Notes: generated by a model not told the origin, from the sequence alone. A DNA stretch of 64,000 bases from Psychrobacter proteolyticus (GCF_003350005.1 NZ_QLKS01000001.1:539946-603945); one strand, 5' to 3'. Positions 18,015 through 27,693 are shown, counted from the first letter of the stretch. Program-made: numbers and translations.

Positions 18015-19388
18015 ATGAGCGATTATCAAGTTAATAACCCAGCCACTGGCGAAATAGAAGCCACTTACCCTACCGCCACTGAACAAGACATCCAACAAGT
18101 CATTGAGCAAGCAGATACCGCTTATCAAGACTGGCGTAAAGTGCCATTAAATGAGCGCAGTGCACTACTGCATAAAATCGCTGATATCTATCTTGAGCGT
18201 CAAGACGAGCTATCACGTATCGTTGCCAACGAGATGGGTAAACCTGTTGCCCAAGCAAAAGGCGAGATCGGTCTGGTTGCTGATATCTACCGCTACTATG
18301 CAGACAACGCTGAGCAGCTACTAGCGCCAAACACTATTGATGTAGACTCAGGGTCAGCGTCGGTAGAAAAACACCCTGTAGGCGCGCTATTAGGTATCAT
18401 GCCGTGGAACTATCCGCATTACCAAGTAGCCCGTTTTGTCGCGCCGAACTTTATGGCAGGTAATACAATTATTCTAAAGCACGCACCGCAGTGTCCAAAC
18501 ACCGCAGAAGTTATCGTCGATATCTTTAAAGATGCAGGCGTGCCTGAAGGCGTTTATAACAATATCTTTGCAACCAATGAGCAATCAGCGACCATTATCA
18601 ATGACACACGCGTACAAGGTGTCTCGCTAACAGGTTCTGAACGCGCAGGACAAGCCGTTGCAAAAGAAGCTGGCGGCGCACTCAAAAAAGTCGTTTTAGA
18701 ATTGGGCGGTTCAGATGCCTTTATCGTCGCAGCCGATGCCGATATCGAGCAAGCGATACAAGGCGCTATCTCTGGTCGTTTTGGTAATACTGGACAAGCC
18801 TGTAACGCCGCCAAGCGTTTGATCGTTATTGAATCAGTCTATGACAAATTTGTCGAAGGCTTTACTAATGCAGTCAGCAACATGACTTTGGCCGACCCAC
18901 TTAAAGAAGATACGTTCATTGGCCCAATGTCATCAAAAGCCGCGGCGGTCAACTTGCAAGCGCAGTTAGACAGCGCTATCCAAGCAGGGGCGACAGTATT
19001 GGTAGAAGGCGGTATGGACAAAGACAAGCCTGGTGCTTGGTTTAAGCCTGCGGTACTGACAGATGTGACTGAATCAATGAAGGTGTATCGTGAAGAGCTG
19101 TTTGGTCCTGTAGCAGTCGTCTACAAAGCAAATGATATCGAACATGCTATCAAGATTGCCAACGATGTGCCTTTCGGTTTGGGTGCGTCTATCCAAACGC
19201 AAGATGCGGCACTGGCTGCTGAAATCGCAGACAAACTAGAAGTGGGTATGGTCACTATCAATGCGCCTTCTGGTTCTGAGGCCAATACGCCATTTGGCGG
19301 TGTGAAACGTTCAGGCTTTGGCCGTGAGCTTGGCACCCTTGGTATCACCGAGTTCTTAAATTATAAACTTATCCGTGATAAGTCTTAA
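18015..19388 (+). CDS. NAD(P)-dependent aldehyde dehydrogenase, Sad-like (succinate semialdehyde or gamma-glutamylaminobutyraldehyde)
   Basis: An aldehyde dehydrogenase of 457 residues resembling E. coli Sad. The active-site Glu is E229 (VLELGGSDAF) and the nucleophile C263 (GNTGQACNAAKR); IMPWNYPHYQ marks the coenzyme region. The start at ATG 18015 is chosen because AAAGGA lies just upstream; an earlier in-frame start would add 12 residues. No separate puuC is present in the cluster, so this enzyme may oxidise gamma-glutamyl-gamma-aminobutyraldehyde, or succinate semialdehyde alongside GabD. The substrate cannot be decided from sequence alone. It ends in a terminator at 19412. Confidence 0.85.
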   Translation: MSDYQVNNPATGEIEATYPTATEQDIQQVIEQADTAYQDWRKVPLNERSALLHKIADIYLERQDELSRIVANEMGKPVAQAKGEIGLVADIYRYYADNAEQLLAPNTIDVDSGSASVEKHPVGALLGIMPWNYPHYQVARFVAPNFMAGNTIILKHAPQCPNTAEVIVDIFKDAGVPEGVYNNIFATNEQSATIINDTRVQGVSLTGSERAGQAVAKEAGGALKKVVLELGGSDAFIVAADADIEQAIQGAISGRFGNTGQACNAAKRLIVIESVYDKFVEGFTNAVSNMTLADPLKEDTFIGPMSSKAAAVNLQAQLDSAIQAGATVLVEGGMDKDKPGAWFKPAVLTDVTESMKVYREELFGPVAVVYKANDIEHAIKIANDVPFGLGASIQTQDAALAAEIADKLEVGMVTINAPSGSEANTPFGGVKRSGFGRELGTLGITEFLNYKLIRDKS

Positions 19389-19411
19389 TAGATTAAAACC
19401 TTAGTTGAATG

Positions 19412-19445
19412 AAAAAAGCTTAACGTTTGACGTTAGGCTTTTTTA
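19412..19445 (+). terminator. Terminator after the Sad-like dehydrogenase
   Basis: AAAAAAGCTTAACG pairs with CGTTAGGCTTTTTT around a 5-nt loop (one G-T pair), with A's and T's on each side. It can serve both this operon and the converging permease gene. Confidence 0.85.
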
Positions 19446-19466
19446 TGAAAGCTAATTAAAGTACTT

Positions 19467-20909
19467 CTACTTTTTATATGGATTTTCTTTTAACCATTGC
19501 TGGTTAACGATTTTAAGCTCATGCAGCTCATGATCCATAATCTCTTTACTCTTACCAGGATTTTTCATCGTAGCATAACCGTACAATACGCCACCAAGTA
19601 CGATCCAGCCAAGGAAAATCCACCACTCAATAGCGACCAGTGCTGATGGCATACCTGGTAGATATAGCGCCAACATACCAAGACTGAGGATAATAGTGAT
19701 AATACCAACCAATTTACCTGCTGGTACTCTAAACGGACGTACCATATCGGGCTCACGGTAGCGCAGCACTAAGAATGAAAGAGCCACACAAGTATAAGCA
19801 ATGACGATACCGAACCCGCCAGCATCCACAATCCATACCAGCATTTTGCGACCAAATAATGGAGCAAGTGTCGCGAGACCACCGATCAATAAAATCGCAT
19901 TGACGGGCGTATTATATTTCGGATGCAGTTTGCATAGAAACTGTGGCAACATGTGCGTTTTTCCCATAGCATATAGCAGACGACTACCACCGATAAGAAA
20001 CGCATTCCAGCTCGATAAAATACCTAGCACACCGCCAATAACTAGCAAGGTGCCTGCCCATTTACCATTCCAAGCATTGGTCATCGCATCAGCAGTAGCC
20101 AATGTTGAGTCTTGCGCTTGTAATAGCGGTAAAGTCTTACCTACACTCCAAGCGACTGCTACATACCAAAGCACCGCAATAATAATAGAGACGATCAAAA
20201 ACTTACCGATGTTCGGACGAGATAGATTGATTTCTTCTGCAGCTTGCGGAATAACATCGAAGCCAACGAACAAGAACGGTACCATCACCATCACCGTCAT
20301 GATGCCACCCATACCGCCAATAAAGTTAGGCGCTTGTACGGTATTAGAGGTCTCAGGACTAAACAGTAATGCACCCACGAACAGTAATATACCTACACAG
20401 AAAATACCCACGACTGCCAGCTTTTGAAACCAAGCACTCACTTCCATACCGCGTATATTTAGCCATGTGACGATCACTGAGCCGAGCATCCCGACGCCTA
20501 CCCAAGTGGCGTAAACATCCCAGCCAGCAACATTCCAAAGATACCCTTGGCTATAATTGGGAATAATGTATTCGACGACGGTGGGCAGTGCCACGGCTTC
20601 GAACGCAACGACTGAGAAGTAACCAAACAAAATACTCCATGAGCAAATAAAGGAGACATTCACCCCTAGTGCTCGGTGAGTATAAGTATGCTCACCGCCA
20701 GTAATTGGCATAGAGGCCGCAAGTTCAGCATACGTCACACCAATCAATACAACTACCAGACCGCCTATCAAAAAGGCGCTAATTGCGCCCCATATACCTG
20801 CCGAGATTATCCAACTACCTGCCAGTACAACCCAGCCCCAACCGACCATTGCACCGAATGCCAGTGCAATGATATCGAACACCCCTAGCGACTTTTTTAA
20901 TTCAGACAT
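19467..20909 (-). CDS. APC-family amino acid/amine permease
   Basis: A 480-residue inner-membrane permease with about 12 hydrophobic segments. TM1 carries the APC substrate-site pattern (ALAFGAMVGWGWVVLAGSW), followed by YAELAASMPITGGEHTYTHR. Given its neighbours it may import putrescine, GABA or 5-aminovalerate, but the substrate cannot be read from the sequence. ATG with AAGGAG upstream. It is transcribed in the same direction as gabT but is separated from it by a strong terminator at 21050, so it probably has its own promoter in 20910-21050. Confidence 0.85.
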   Translation of the reverse strand: MSELKKSLGVFDIIALAFGAMVGWGWVVLAGSWIISAGIWGAISAFLIGGLVVVLIGVTYAELAASMPITGGEHTYTHRALGVNVSFICSWSILFGYFSVVAFEAVALPTVVEYIIPNYSQGYLWNVAGWDVYATWVGVGMLGSVIVTWLNIRGMEVSAWFQKLAVVGIFCVGILLFVGALLFSPETSNTVQAPNFIGGMGGIMTVMVMVPFLFVGFDVIPQAAEEINLSRPNIGKFLIVSIIIAVLWYVAVAWSVGKTLPLLQAQDSTLATADAMTNAWNGKWAGTLLVIGGVLGILSSWNAFLIGGSRLLYAMGKTHMLPQFLCKLHPKYNTPVNAILLIGGLATLAPLFGRKMLVWIVDAGGFGIVIAYTCVALSFLVLRYREPDMVRPFRVPAGKLVGIITIILSLGMLALYLPGMPSALVAIEWWIFLGWIVLGGVLYGYATMKNPGKSKEIMDHELHELKIVNQQWLKENPYKK

Positions 20910-21049
20910 AACCTACTCCTTGTCTGTGTTTCATCCGTGTGAACCTGTTACAGTTACACTATTTTTGTTTAATGGGATCATACCCATCATGTTTGTTGTG
21001 TCTGTCGCGTCGCCGAAAAACTTGTATTTGCCGTCGGTATAGTATTTAA

Positions 21050-21092
21050 ACAGCAAAAACAAAAACGGCGTCTTGACTTGCAAGGCGCCGTT
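21050..21092 (-). terminator. Terminator after gabT
   Basis: Read on the minus strand, AACGGCG and CGCCGTT close an 11-bp stem with one mismatch (inner CTTG/CAAG) and a 5-nt loop, followed by TTTTTG. It is the main feature of the 324-bp gap between gabT and the permease gene. Confidence 0.85.
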
Positions 21093-21233
21093 AAAAAACT
21101 CACTCAAAGCGAGTGTTATAAGGGCAACCTTGCCGTTATCTTTCATACAATCTTTTAACCAATATCGGTACTTGAACTAGCTGTACTTGGTTAAAAGCGA
21201 TCCATCGCTAAAGTAAATAACACTCAGTATTGC

Positions 21234-22496
21234 TTATGCCGTTAGAATACCTTTGATAATATCAAGGCCTTCTTGTAGCACTTCATCTTCAACCGTCAAT
21301 GGCACCATCACACGGATAGCATTGCCATACATGCCACAAGACGCTAGTAGCAAACCTTGCTCAAATGATTTTGCTTTTAGATTGGCTGCGGCGGCGGCAT
21401 CAGGTTTGCCTTCGCTATCAATCAATTCAAACGCTAGCATAGCGCCTTTATAACGGATATGACCGATACTGCTTAGGTTTAAGCCTTTTAAGAACGCGGC
21501 GATGGTATCACCAATCACCACACTACGCTCAAGTAAGTTCTCTTCTTCAATAACTTCCATAACAGCAAGCGCCGCCACACAAGCAAGTGGGTTACCAGAA
21601 TAAGTACCGCCCAAGCCGCCTACTTGCGGCGCATCCATAATGTCAGCACGGCCAATGACCGCAGAGATAGGATAGCCGCCAGCTAAGCTCTTAGCAGTTG
21701 TCATCAAATCAGGCTCGACACCTAATTGCTCACCTGCAAACAAGGTACCGGTTCTCGCGAAACCACACTGTACTTCGTCAAAAATAAGCACGATGCCATG
21801 CTCATCACAAATCTCGCGCAATGCTTTGGCGAATGAAGGCGTTACCTGATGGAAACCACCCTCGCCTTGGACTGGCTCAATGATCATTGCAGCCACCTCA
21901 CTAGGATCGATATCTGCTTGGAAGATCATGTCAAGGCTGTGTAATGCTTGCGCTTCTGTTACGTTCAACTCTTCTGCAGGGAACAACGCATGGAATACAG
22001 GTCCTGGCATCGGGCCAAAGTTCTTTTTGTATGGCAATACTTTGCCTGTCAGGCTCATACACATCATGGTACGACCATGCCAACCACCAACAAAAGAGAT
22101 CACGCCTGGACGACGGGTTTTAGCACGAGCAATCTTGATACAGTTTTCAACGGCTTCTGCGCCAGTGGTCAAAAAGAATGCTTTAGTATCGCCGCTGATA
22201 GGCGCTTTTTCGCATAGCTTTTCAGCCAAATCCACATAGCATTCGTAGTTAATCATTTGCGCCGCAGTGTGTGTAAATTTGTCTAGCTGCTCATGGACAC
22301 GTTGGGTAATTTTTGGATGGCTATGACCCGTGTTCAATACTGAGATACCACCGACAAAGTCGATATAACGCTTGCCTTCGATGTCCCAGATTTCTGAGTT
22401 CTTTGCTTTTTCTGCAAAGATAGGAAAGGCAACCCCAAGTCCTGTTGGTAAAACAGCTTTGCGGCGCTCAAGTAATGATTGATTGGTAGTCGTCAT
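21234..22496 (-). CDS. gabT: 4-aminobutyrate (possibly also 5-aminovalerate) aminotransferase
   Basis: A PLP-dependent class III aminotransferase that moves the amino group of GABA to 2-oxoglutarate, giving succinate semialdehyde. At 420 residues it has family length. The PLP lysine is K269 (MTTAKSLAGGYP) and the cofactor-contacting region is IFDEVQCGFARTG. I use the ATG at 22496, preceded by AAAAGGA, instead of the 30-residue longer frame. GabT enzymes often accept 5-aminovalerate (DavT activity), relevant here because glutarate genes lie nearby. gabD is upstream in the same direction, 201 bp away. Confidence 0.93.
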   Translation of the reverse strand: MTTTNQSLLERRKAVLPTGLGVAFPIFAEKAKNSEIWDIEGKRYIDFVGGISVLNTGHSHPKITQRVHEQLDKFTHTAAQMINYECYVDLAEKLCEKAPISGDTKAFFLTTGAEAVENCIKIARAKTRRPGVISFVGGWHGRTMMCMSLTGKVLPYKKNFGPMPGPVFHALFPAEELNVTEAQALHSLDMIFQADIDPSEVAAMIIEPVQGEGGFHQVTPSFAKALREICDEHGIVLIFDEVQCGFARTGTLFAGEQLGVEPDLMTTAKSLAGGYPISAVIGRADIMDAPQVGGLGGTYSGNPLACVAALAVMEVIEEENLLERSVVIGDTIAAFLKGLNLSSIGHIRYKGAMLAFELIDSEGKPDAAAAANLKAKSFEQGLLLASCGMYGNAIRVMVPLTVEDEVLQEGLDIIKGILTA

Positions 22497-22697
22497 GGGA
22501 ATGTCCTTTTCTTTGTTCGTAACATAAGTGCCATCTAGAGATTGGCGGTTTATTTGATGTTTATCTTTGTACTCAGTAGATATCAAATGGTGTTTATTTG
22601 ACCCAAAACACCACAGATATCCAAAAATTCTTGCTAATTGATACTTTATTAATTGTTACTTTGCTAACCATTAATCCAACTCATTACGTTATGGCTA

Positions 22698-24161
22698 TTA
22701 GGTGATATCAGAGCACCAGTATTTGGTCGTGATATAGTCTTCGATACCATATTTTGAACCTTCACGGCCAAAGCCAGACTGCTTCACACCGCCAAATGGG
22801 GCAACTTCGGTAGAAATTAGACCAGTATTATGACCGATGATGCCGTACTCAAGACCTTCGGTAACGCGCCATGAGCGGGCATAGTCGCTACTATAGAAGT
22901 AAGCGGCCAAGCCATAGATAGTATCGTTAGCAGCACGGATAACTTCTGCTTCGTCTTTGAAGGTAAAGATGGTTGCAATTGGTCCAAAAATTTCTTCAGA
23001 GGCGATGTCCATATCGCTACTAATATCGGTGATAACCGTTGGGTTATAAGTCAGTTCTGAAGCATCATTGATACTACCGCCAGTGACCAGCTTTGCGCCT
23101 TTATCTAGCGCGTCTTTTAGCAAGGCTTGGACTTTATCTAACGCTTTTTTGTTGATAAGAGGACCAATATCGACGCCCTCTTCTAGGCCGTTACCTACTT
23201 TTAATTCAGCGACTTTTTTGACAAATACGTCTAAGAATTTATCTTTGATGCTGTCTTGAACGTATACGCGGTTGGCGCAGACACAAGTCTGACCAGCGTT
23301 ACGATATTTAGAAGCGATTAAACCAGCAGCGGCTTTTTCTAGATCAGCATCATCAAAGACGATAAATGGCGCATTGCCACCCAGCTCTAACGATAGCTTC
23401 TTAATAGTCGGTGCACACTGTGCCATCAACGTACGGCCTACTTCTGTAGAGCCTGTGAATGACAATTTATGAATGCGAGCATCACCCGTTAGGATGTCGC
23501 CGATGACAGAAGACTTACCGGTTACGACCTGAATGACGCCAGCTGGAATGCCCGCTTGCTCTGCCAACACACCAAGTGCCAATGCAGAGTAAGGTGTCTC
23601 AGTAGCAGGTTTGACGATAATCGTACAGCCTGCTGCTAGTGCAGGAGCAACTTTGCGCGTGATCATCGCGGCTGGAAAGTTCCAAGGCGTGATAGCGGCA
23701 CAAACACCGACTGGCTGCTTGAGAACGACATGACGTAGCTGTGTGCTATTAGCAGGAATCACATCACCATAGACGCGCTTGCCTTCTTCGGCAAACCAGC
23801 GGATAAAACTGTTGGCATAACCCACTTCACCACGTGATTCAGTCAGCGGCTTGCCTTGCTCAGCGGTCATAATGATGGCCAAATCTTCTTTATTGGCATC
23901 GATTAGATCAGCCCACTTTTGCAATAACTCTGCACGCTCTTTGGCTGTTTTTGCTGCCCAGTCTGCTTGAACGTCATGAGCATAAGCAACGGCTTCATTG
24001 ACATCTTCTGTGGTGAGGCTTGGTACAGTACCAATGAGCTCACCATTAAAAGGGTTGTTGACATCAAGCACAGCTTCATCACTAGCAGCATGCCAGCCGT
24101 CTTTGATGAAGCAAGATTGTTTGAGTAAATCTGGATTTGATAACTGCAGCGCGTGTGACAT
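22698..24161 (-). CDS. gabD: Succinate-semialdehyde dehydrogenase
   Basis: Oxidises succinate semialdehyde to succinate, and in related enzymes glutarate semialdehyde to glutarate. The protein has 487 residues. The catalytic Glu is E259 (LSLELGGNAPF) and the nucleophile C293 in RNAGQTCVCANR, the double-Cys signature of GabD. The C-terminus EGSKYGIEDYITTKYWC is family-typical. The ATG at 24161 has AAGGAG at ideal spacing; an in-frame start 18 bp upstream is less likely. It is divergent from an IclR regulator, with a palindromic site between them. It probably forms an operon with gabT. Confidence 0.94.
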   Translation of the reverse strand: MSHALQLSNPDLLKQSCFIKDGWHAASDEAVLDVNNPFNGELIGTVPSLTTEDVNEAVAYAHDVQADWAAKTAKERAELLQKWADLIDANKEDLAIIMTAEQGKPLTESRGEVGYANSFIRWFAEEGKRVYGDVIPANSTQLRHVVLKQPVGVCAAITPWNFPAAMITRKVAPALAAGCTIIVKPATETPYSALALGVLAEQAGIPAGVIQVVTGKSSVIGDILTGDARIHKLSFTGSTEVGRTLMAQCAPTIKKLSLELGGNAPFIVFDDADLEKAAAGLIASKYRNAGQTCVCANRVYVQDSIKDKFLDVFVKKVAELKVGNGLEEGVDIGPLINKKALDKVQALLKDALDKGAKLVTGGSINDASELTYNPTVITDISSDMDIASEEIFGPIATIFTFKDEAEVIRAANDTIYGLAAYFYSSDYARSWRVTEGLEYGIIGHNTGLISTEVAPFGGVKQSGFGREGSKYGIEDYITTKYWCSDIT

Positions 24162-24244
24162 GTTGACGCTCCTTGTCATATAGGATGTATTTATAAGAAT
24201 GGATACATTAGTAAGTCGTAAATAATTATTGATAATTTATTATT

Positions 24245-24304
24245 TGTTCAATATACTGAACACGTATTCTATATACGAGACGTCATTATAAGAACGATAT
24301 GACG
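24245..24304. promoter_or_regulatory. Candidate operator cluster between gabD and the IclR regulator
   Basis: A perfect inverted repeat TGTTCA-N6-TGAACA (24245-24262) is followed by CGTAT-N5-ATACG (24263-24277) and CGTCAT-N12-ATGACG (24281-24304). Divergent placement makes the first the best candidate for regulator binding. Binding is inferred, not shown. Confidence 0.45.
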
Positions 24305-24393
24305 CGATTTGCAACCCTTAATCTCATTATTTTAAAAATTATCTTGTACTTCTTTCTTTTATTTCATTTTTACTTCATTTCTATAGGTTACTT

Positions 24394-25155
24394 ATGAGCT
24401 CGACTGCCGTGCCTGCGCTAGACAAAACGTTTCAGATTTTGGACTTGATTACCGATAGCTCACAGCCTTTGACAGCGGCTCATATCGCCAAGGAACTGGG
24501 GCTACCGCGTAGCTCCACTCACAATATTTTGCAAAGTCTATTAACCAAACATGTCATTTATAAAGACCCTGAAAGCCGTTTTTATTTGGGTTCATATTTG
24601 ATGTATTGGGCAGGCAAGTACGAGCAGCAGCAAGGCGTGGTACAGTTGTTTAAAGATTTGATTGTGCAGTATCCGGTACTTCTTCAGCACACAGTGACCT
24701 TGTCAAAACTGGACTTGGGAGAAGTGGTATTTTTGGCTTGTCATGAGTCCCCTGCGCCGCTTGGCTTTACTTTTCGAGCAGGCGTTCGTGTACCTGCAGT
24801 ATTTTCGGCGACAGGCAAAGCCATGCTATCGACGTTGTCGATGGACAGTATCAAATCATTGTATAAAGATGCGTTTCCGACGCCTATGACCCAGCATGGG
24901 GTCAATAATTTTACCGATTTGAAAACTGAGCTTGCAGCGATACAAGAAAGCCGAGTATCGCTCGATGATGGACAACTGCGCGATGGGATGTACTGCTTGG
25001 GCACTTATATCCGTAATGCATCAGGCAATGCGGTCGCTGGTATGGCGGTGAGTTTTTTGCAAGGAGAGTATGAGTCTAAACGGGCTGAGGTCAGTGCGGT
25101 ATTGATTGAATTGGCCGAGCAAATTGAGCAGCATTTAGGCTTTACTGCGAATTGA
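24394..25155 (+). CDS. IclR-family transcriptional regulator divergent from gabDT
   Basis: A 253-residue regulator. The N-terminal winged helix-turn-helix spans about residues 10-65 (LTAAHIAKELGLPRSSTHN). The C-terminal effector domain has the family's FRAGVRVPAVFSATGKAML and ends with AVAGMAVSFL. Its orientation suggests that it regulates gabD-gabT, with a pathway intermediate as ligand. GABA genes are more commonly served by GntR-, Lrp- or LysR-type proteins, so IclR control would be a local variation. ATG with AGG upstream. It ends in a shared terminator. Confidence 0.85.
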   Translation: MSSTAVPALDKTFQILDLITDSSQPLTAAHIAKELGLPRSSTHNILQSLLTKHVIYKDPESRFYLGSYLMYWAGKYEQQQGVVQLFKDLIVQYPVLLQHTVTLSKLDLGEVVFLACHESPAPLGFTFRAGVRVPAVFSATGKAMLSTLSMDSIKSLYKDAFPTPMTQHGVNNFTDLKTELAAIQESRVSLDDGQLRDGMYCLGTYIRNASGNAVAGMAVSFLQGEYESKRAEVSAVLIELAEQIEQHLGFTAN

Positions 25156-25175
25156 TAAATGATAGAAGTTTGTAG

Positions 25176-25219
25176 AAAATAGGTCGCAGAGTGTGACGGT
25201 AAACTCTGTGACCTATTTT
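25176..25219. terminator. Bidirectional terminator between the IclR gene and the deacetylase gene
   Basis: AAAATAGGTC-G-CAGAGT (25176-25192) pairs with ACTCTG-T-GACCTATTTT (25203-25219). This is a 16-bp interrupted stem with A and T flanks for both directions. Confidence 0.88.
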
Positions 25220-25237
25220 GGATGTTTTTAGTTTTAT

Positions 25238-26308
25238 TTAAATACTACTGCCGTTATTGCTGTTCTCGTCCATCAGTCCTAATAGGAATGCTTGTAGATT
25301 ATCATTGAGCTTTTGAATGTAATAACCACCTTCCACTAAGACGATCAATGGCTTGTTTAGCGCTTTCATTTTTTGTGCCAATATTTTAAACCCTTCTGTA
25401 CTGACGGCACATCTTGCTTCTGGATCGTTTTCGTAGACATCAAAGCCCAGTACGTGAACTATCACATCAGGATCAAATAACGCCACCACCTCAATAGATT
25501 TATCAACATAGTCAAAGAAACCTGCTTCATCAGTACCATGTGGCATCGGGAAATTGATGTTGTAACCTTCGCCTTTCCCAATTCCCTTTTCAAACGCATG
25601 ACCAGTCACTGCTGGATAAAAGTTAACAGGATCGCCGTGTACCGAGGTATAGAGCACGTCTTTACGGTCGTAGAATATTTCTTGGATACCTTGTCCGTGA
25701 TGCATGTCCGTATCTATAATGGCGATTTTTGCGTATTTCTGCCGTAGATGTTCGGCGATGATGGCAGCATTATTAAGATAGCAAAATCCGCCCGCAGTAC
25801 TCTTGCGCGCATGATGACCCGGCGGCCGTGAAAAGCAAAGCTGAATATGATTGTCAGCACGCTCAGCGTCTGTTGGCTTATCATTTAGCAGTGCTTCGGC
25901 TGCGTTAAGTGCTGTTTGCGCCGACCAATAAATAGATGTCCAAGAATGTTCGCTGATGGGCGCACTGTCATCCGCTTGATACTTCGCCGCTTTTGCCATG
26001 ATGCCTATACCGGGATTATCATACGGCATAAAAATTCCTGTCTGCACCTGCGCGCCCAAATCTTCCTCTACTGCCATCCATTCATCATAGCCATGCTTAA
26101 GAAATTCAACATAACCGAAGTCATGAACCGCCAATATTGGTGCGATGCCGATATCGGTGGCAGTAGTCACTTCTAAGCCTAAAGCCGCTGGCGCTTTTGA
26201 AAACTCGACCATACGTTCTGGTATTTCTAACGGCTCATGCATCTTTCCATAAGAAAAATAAGGTAATGGTCTATGCAGACTTAGGTTTTCATGGCTGTAT
26301 ATTTTCAT
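25238..26308 (-). CDS. Histone-deacetylase-family acetylpolyamine amidohydrolase
   Basis: A zinc amidohydrolase of 356 residues. Catalytic elements are visible: RPPGHHA with H165/H166, the zinc ligands D201 and H203 in DTDMHHGQG, D290 in LGFDVYENDP, and the transition-state Tyr in VEGGYYIQ. VHGDPVNFYP matches bacterial acetylpolyamine deacetylases better than acetoin-utilisation proteins. It probably removes acetyl groups from N-acetylputrescine, N-acetylcadaverine or similar compounds, which fits its place in an amine-degradation island. ATG with AAGGA upstream. It is separated from the following CoA-transferase by 117 bp and may be co-transcribed with it. The exact substrate is inference. 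Confidence 0.85.
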   Translation of the reverse strand: MKIYSHENLSLHRPLPYFSYGKMHEPLEIPERMVEFSKAPAALGLEVTTATDIGIAPILAVHDFGYVEFLKHGYDEWMAVEEDLGAQVQTGIFMPYDNPGIGIMAKAAKYQADDSAPISEHSWTSIYWSAQTALNAAEALLNDKPTDAERADNHIQLCFSRPPGHHARKSTAGGFCYLNNAAIIAEHLRQKYAKIAIIDTDMHHGQGIQEIFYDRKDVLYTSVHGDPVNFYPAVTGHAFEKGIGKGEGYNINFPMPHGTDEAGFFDYVDKSIEVVALFDPDVIVHVLGFDVYENDPEARCAVSTEGFKILAQKMKALNKPLIVLVEGGYYIQKLNDNLQAFLLGLMDENSNNGSSI

Positions 26309-26425
26309 GCATCACATTCCTTGTTTGACACTACTTGGTTTTACATTATTTTATTAAAGAAATTCCATTTCCTAGCTTTTTTGTTTAGTTTCTATCACTG
26401 TAAATATAAGGCTATTGACGCTACT

Positions 26426-27643
26426 TTAAATAATCCCATCGGCTTTTAGCTTAGCAATCATCTCACTGTCATAACCCAAATCAGCCAGTATGCTATCAGT
26501 ATGCTCGCTTAACTGCGGTGGCGGCGTACGATAGCTAATTGGTGATGCGGATAACTTGATAGGGTTACCAAGTGCGCGTACTGGACTGCCTTGCTCGGTG
26601 AAATTAACAATCATATTCCTTGCTTGCGCTTGCGGCATAGCCAAGGCTTCAGCCACATTATGAATCGCGCCGCATGGAATACCTGCTTGATCTAAAACCT
26701 CTAGCCAATAGGTACGTGGCTGCTTGGCAAATTGCTTAGTCAGCTCACCGCACAGCAGTTCGCGGTTGGCAACGCGTTGTGGATTGGTCGCAAAGCGCTC
26801 ATCGGTATGCCAATCAACTGCAAGCACCTCACACAGTTTGGCAAATTGACTGTCGTTACCACAGGCTAAAATAAAGTGCTGCTCACCCTCGCCAGCAAAT
26901 ACTTGATACGGCACGATATTAGGATGCTGATTGCCCAACCTTGGCGGTATCTTATCGGATGCCAAATGATTCATACCGACATTGGCTAGCATGGCGAGCG
27001 CGCTATCAAGTAATGCCACATCGACGTGTTGTCCAAGTCCAGTATTTTGACGCGCCAGCAGTGCCGCTTGAATACCAATCGTCAACTGTAAACCTGCAAA
27101 CAAATCAACCACTGCCACGCCAACTTTGTGCGGCTCGCCATCGCTTGGACCCGTGATACTCATCAGCCCTGACAATCCTTGGATAATATAATCATAGCCG
27201 GGGCGTTTGGCATCGGGACCTGTCTGCCCAAAGCCTGTCAATGACGCATAAATCAGCCGCGGATTGTCTTGTTTTAAGCTGTCATAATCCAAGCCGTATT
27301 TTTTCAGACCACCGACTTTGAAGTTTTCGACCAAAATATCACTCTCAGCGATCAGCTGCTTAATGATGGTTTGCCCTGTCGGTGTAGTGATATCAACCGT
27401 CAGCGATTTTTTATTGCGGTTAATCGTAGCGTAATAAGCGGAGGTGTCATCGCTGAATGTTGGCGGTGCCCAATGACGCGTTTCATCACCGATATGAGGA
27501 CGCTCAACCTTGATGACTTCGGCACCAAGATCAGCAAGTACTTGTGTACAAGAAGGGCCAGCCAGCACTCTCGATAAATCGAGCACCTTGATACCATGCA
27601 ATGCGCCCTTTGGCATATTAGCCATATCAATCATATCTGTCAT
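26426..27643 (-). CDS. Type III (CaiB/BaiF) CoA-transferase, probably glutarate CoA-transferase
   Basis: A 405-residue family III CoA-transferase. The N-terminal LSRVLAGPSCTQVLADLGAEV is typical, and the likely catalytic aspartate is D180 in VGVAVVDLFAG. It lies directly downstream of glutaryl-CoA dehydrogenase on the same strand, so it most likely activates glutarate with a CoA donor such as succinyl-CoA (the role called gcdG in pseudomonads, SUGCT in mammals). ATG with AAGGGA upstream. The 196-bp gap to gcdH contains two strong hairpins that may weaken or separate its expression. Confidence 0.85.
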   Translation of the reverse strand: MTDMIDMANMPKGALHGIKVLDLSRVLAGPSCTQVLADLGAEVIKVERPHIGDETRHWAPPTFSDDTSAYYATINRNKKSLTVDITTPTGQTIIKQLIAESDILVENFKVGGLKKYGLDYDSLKQDNPRLIYASLTGFGQTGPDAKRPGYDYIIQGLSGLMSITGPSDGEPHKVGVAVVDLFAGLQLTIGIQAALLARQNTGLGQHVDVALLDSALAMLANVGMNHLASDKIPPRLGNQHPNIVPYQVFAGEGEQHFILACGNDSQFAKLCEVLAVDWHTDERFATNPQRVANRELLCGELTKQFAKQPRTYWLEVLDQAGIPCGAIHNVAEALAMPQAQARNMIVNFTEQGSPVRALGNPIKLSASPISYRTPPPQLSEHTDSILADLGYDSEMIAKLKADGII

Positions 27644-27693
27644 GAGATTCCCTTACTCTGTCGCGTATTTTTTGACTTTTTAATCATAAAATT

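Noticed and set aside
19801..20427. 208-codon plus-strand open frame
   Set aside because: It is entirely antisense to the APC permease; Pro/Thr/Ile-rich translation is typical of the reverse strand of membrane-protein genes.
20931..21146. 71-codon minus-strand open frame between gabT and the permease gene
   Set aside because: It runs through the gabT terminator hairpin (21050-21092) and its peptide is low-complexity without family features.
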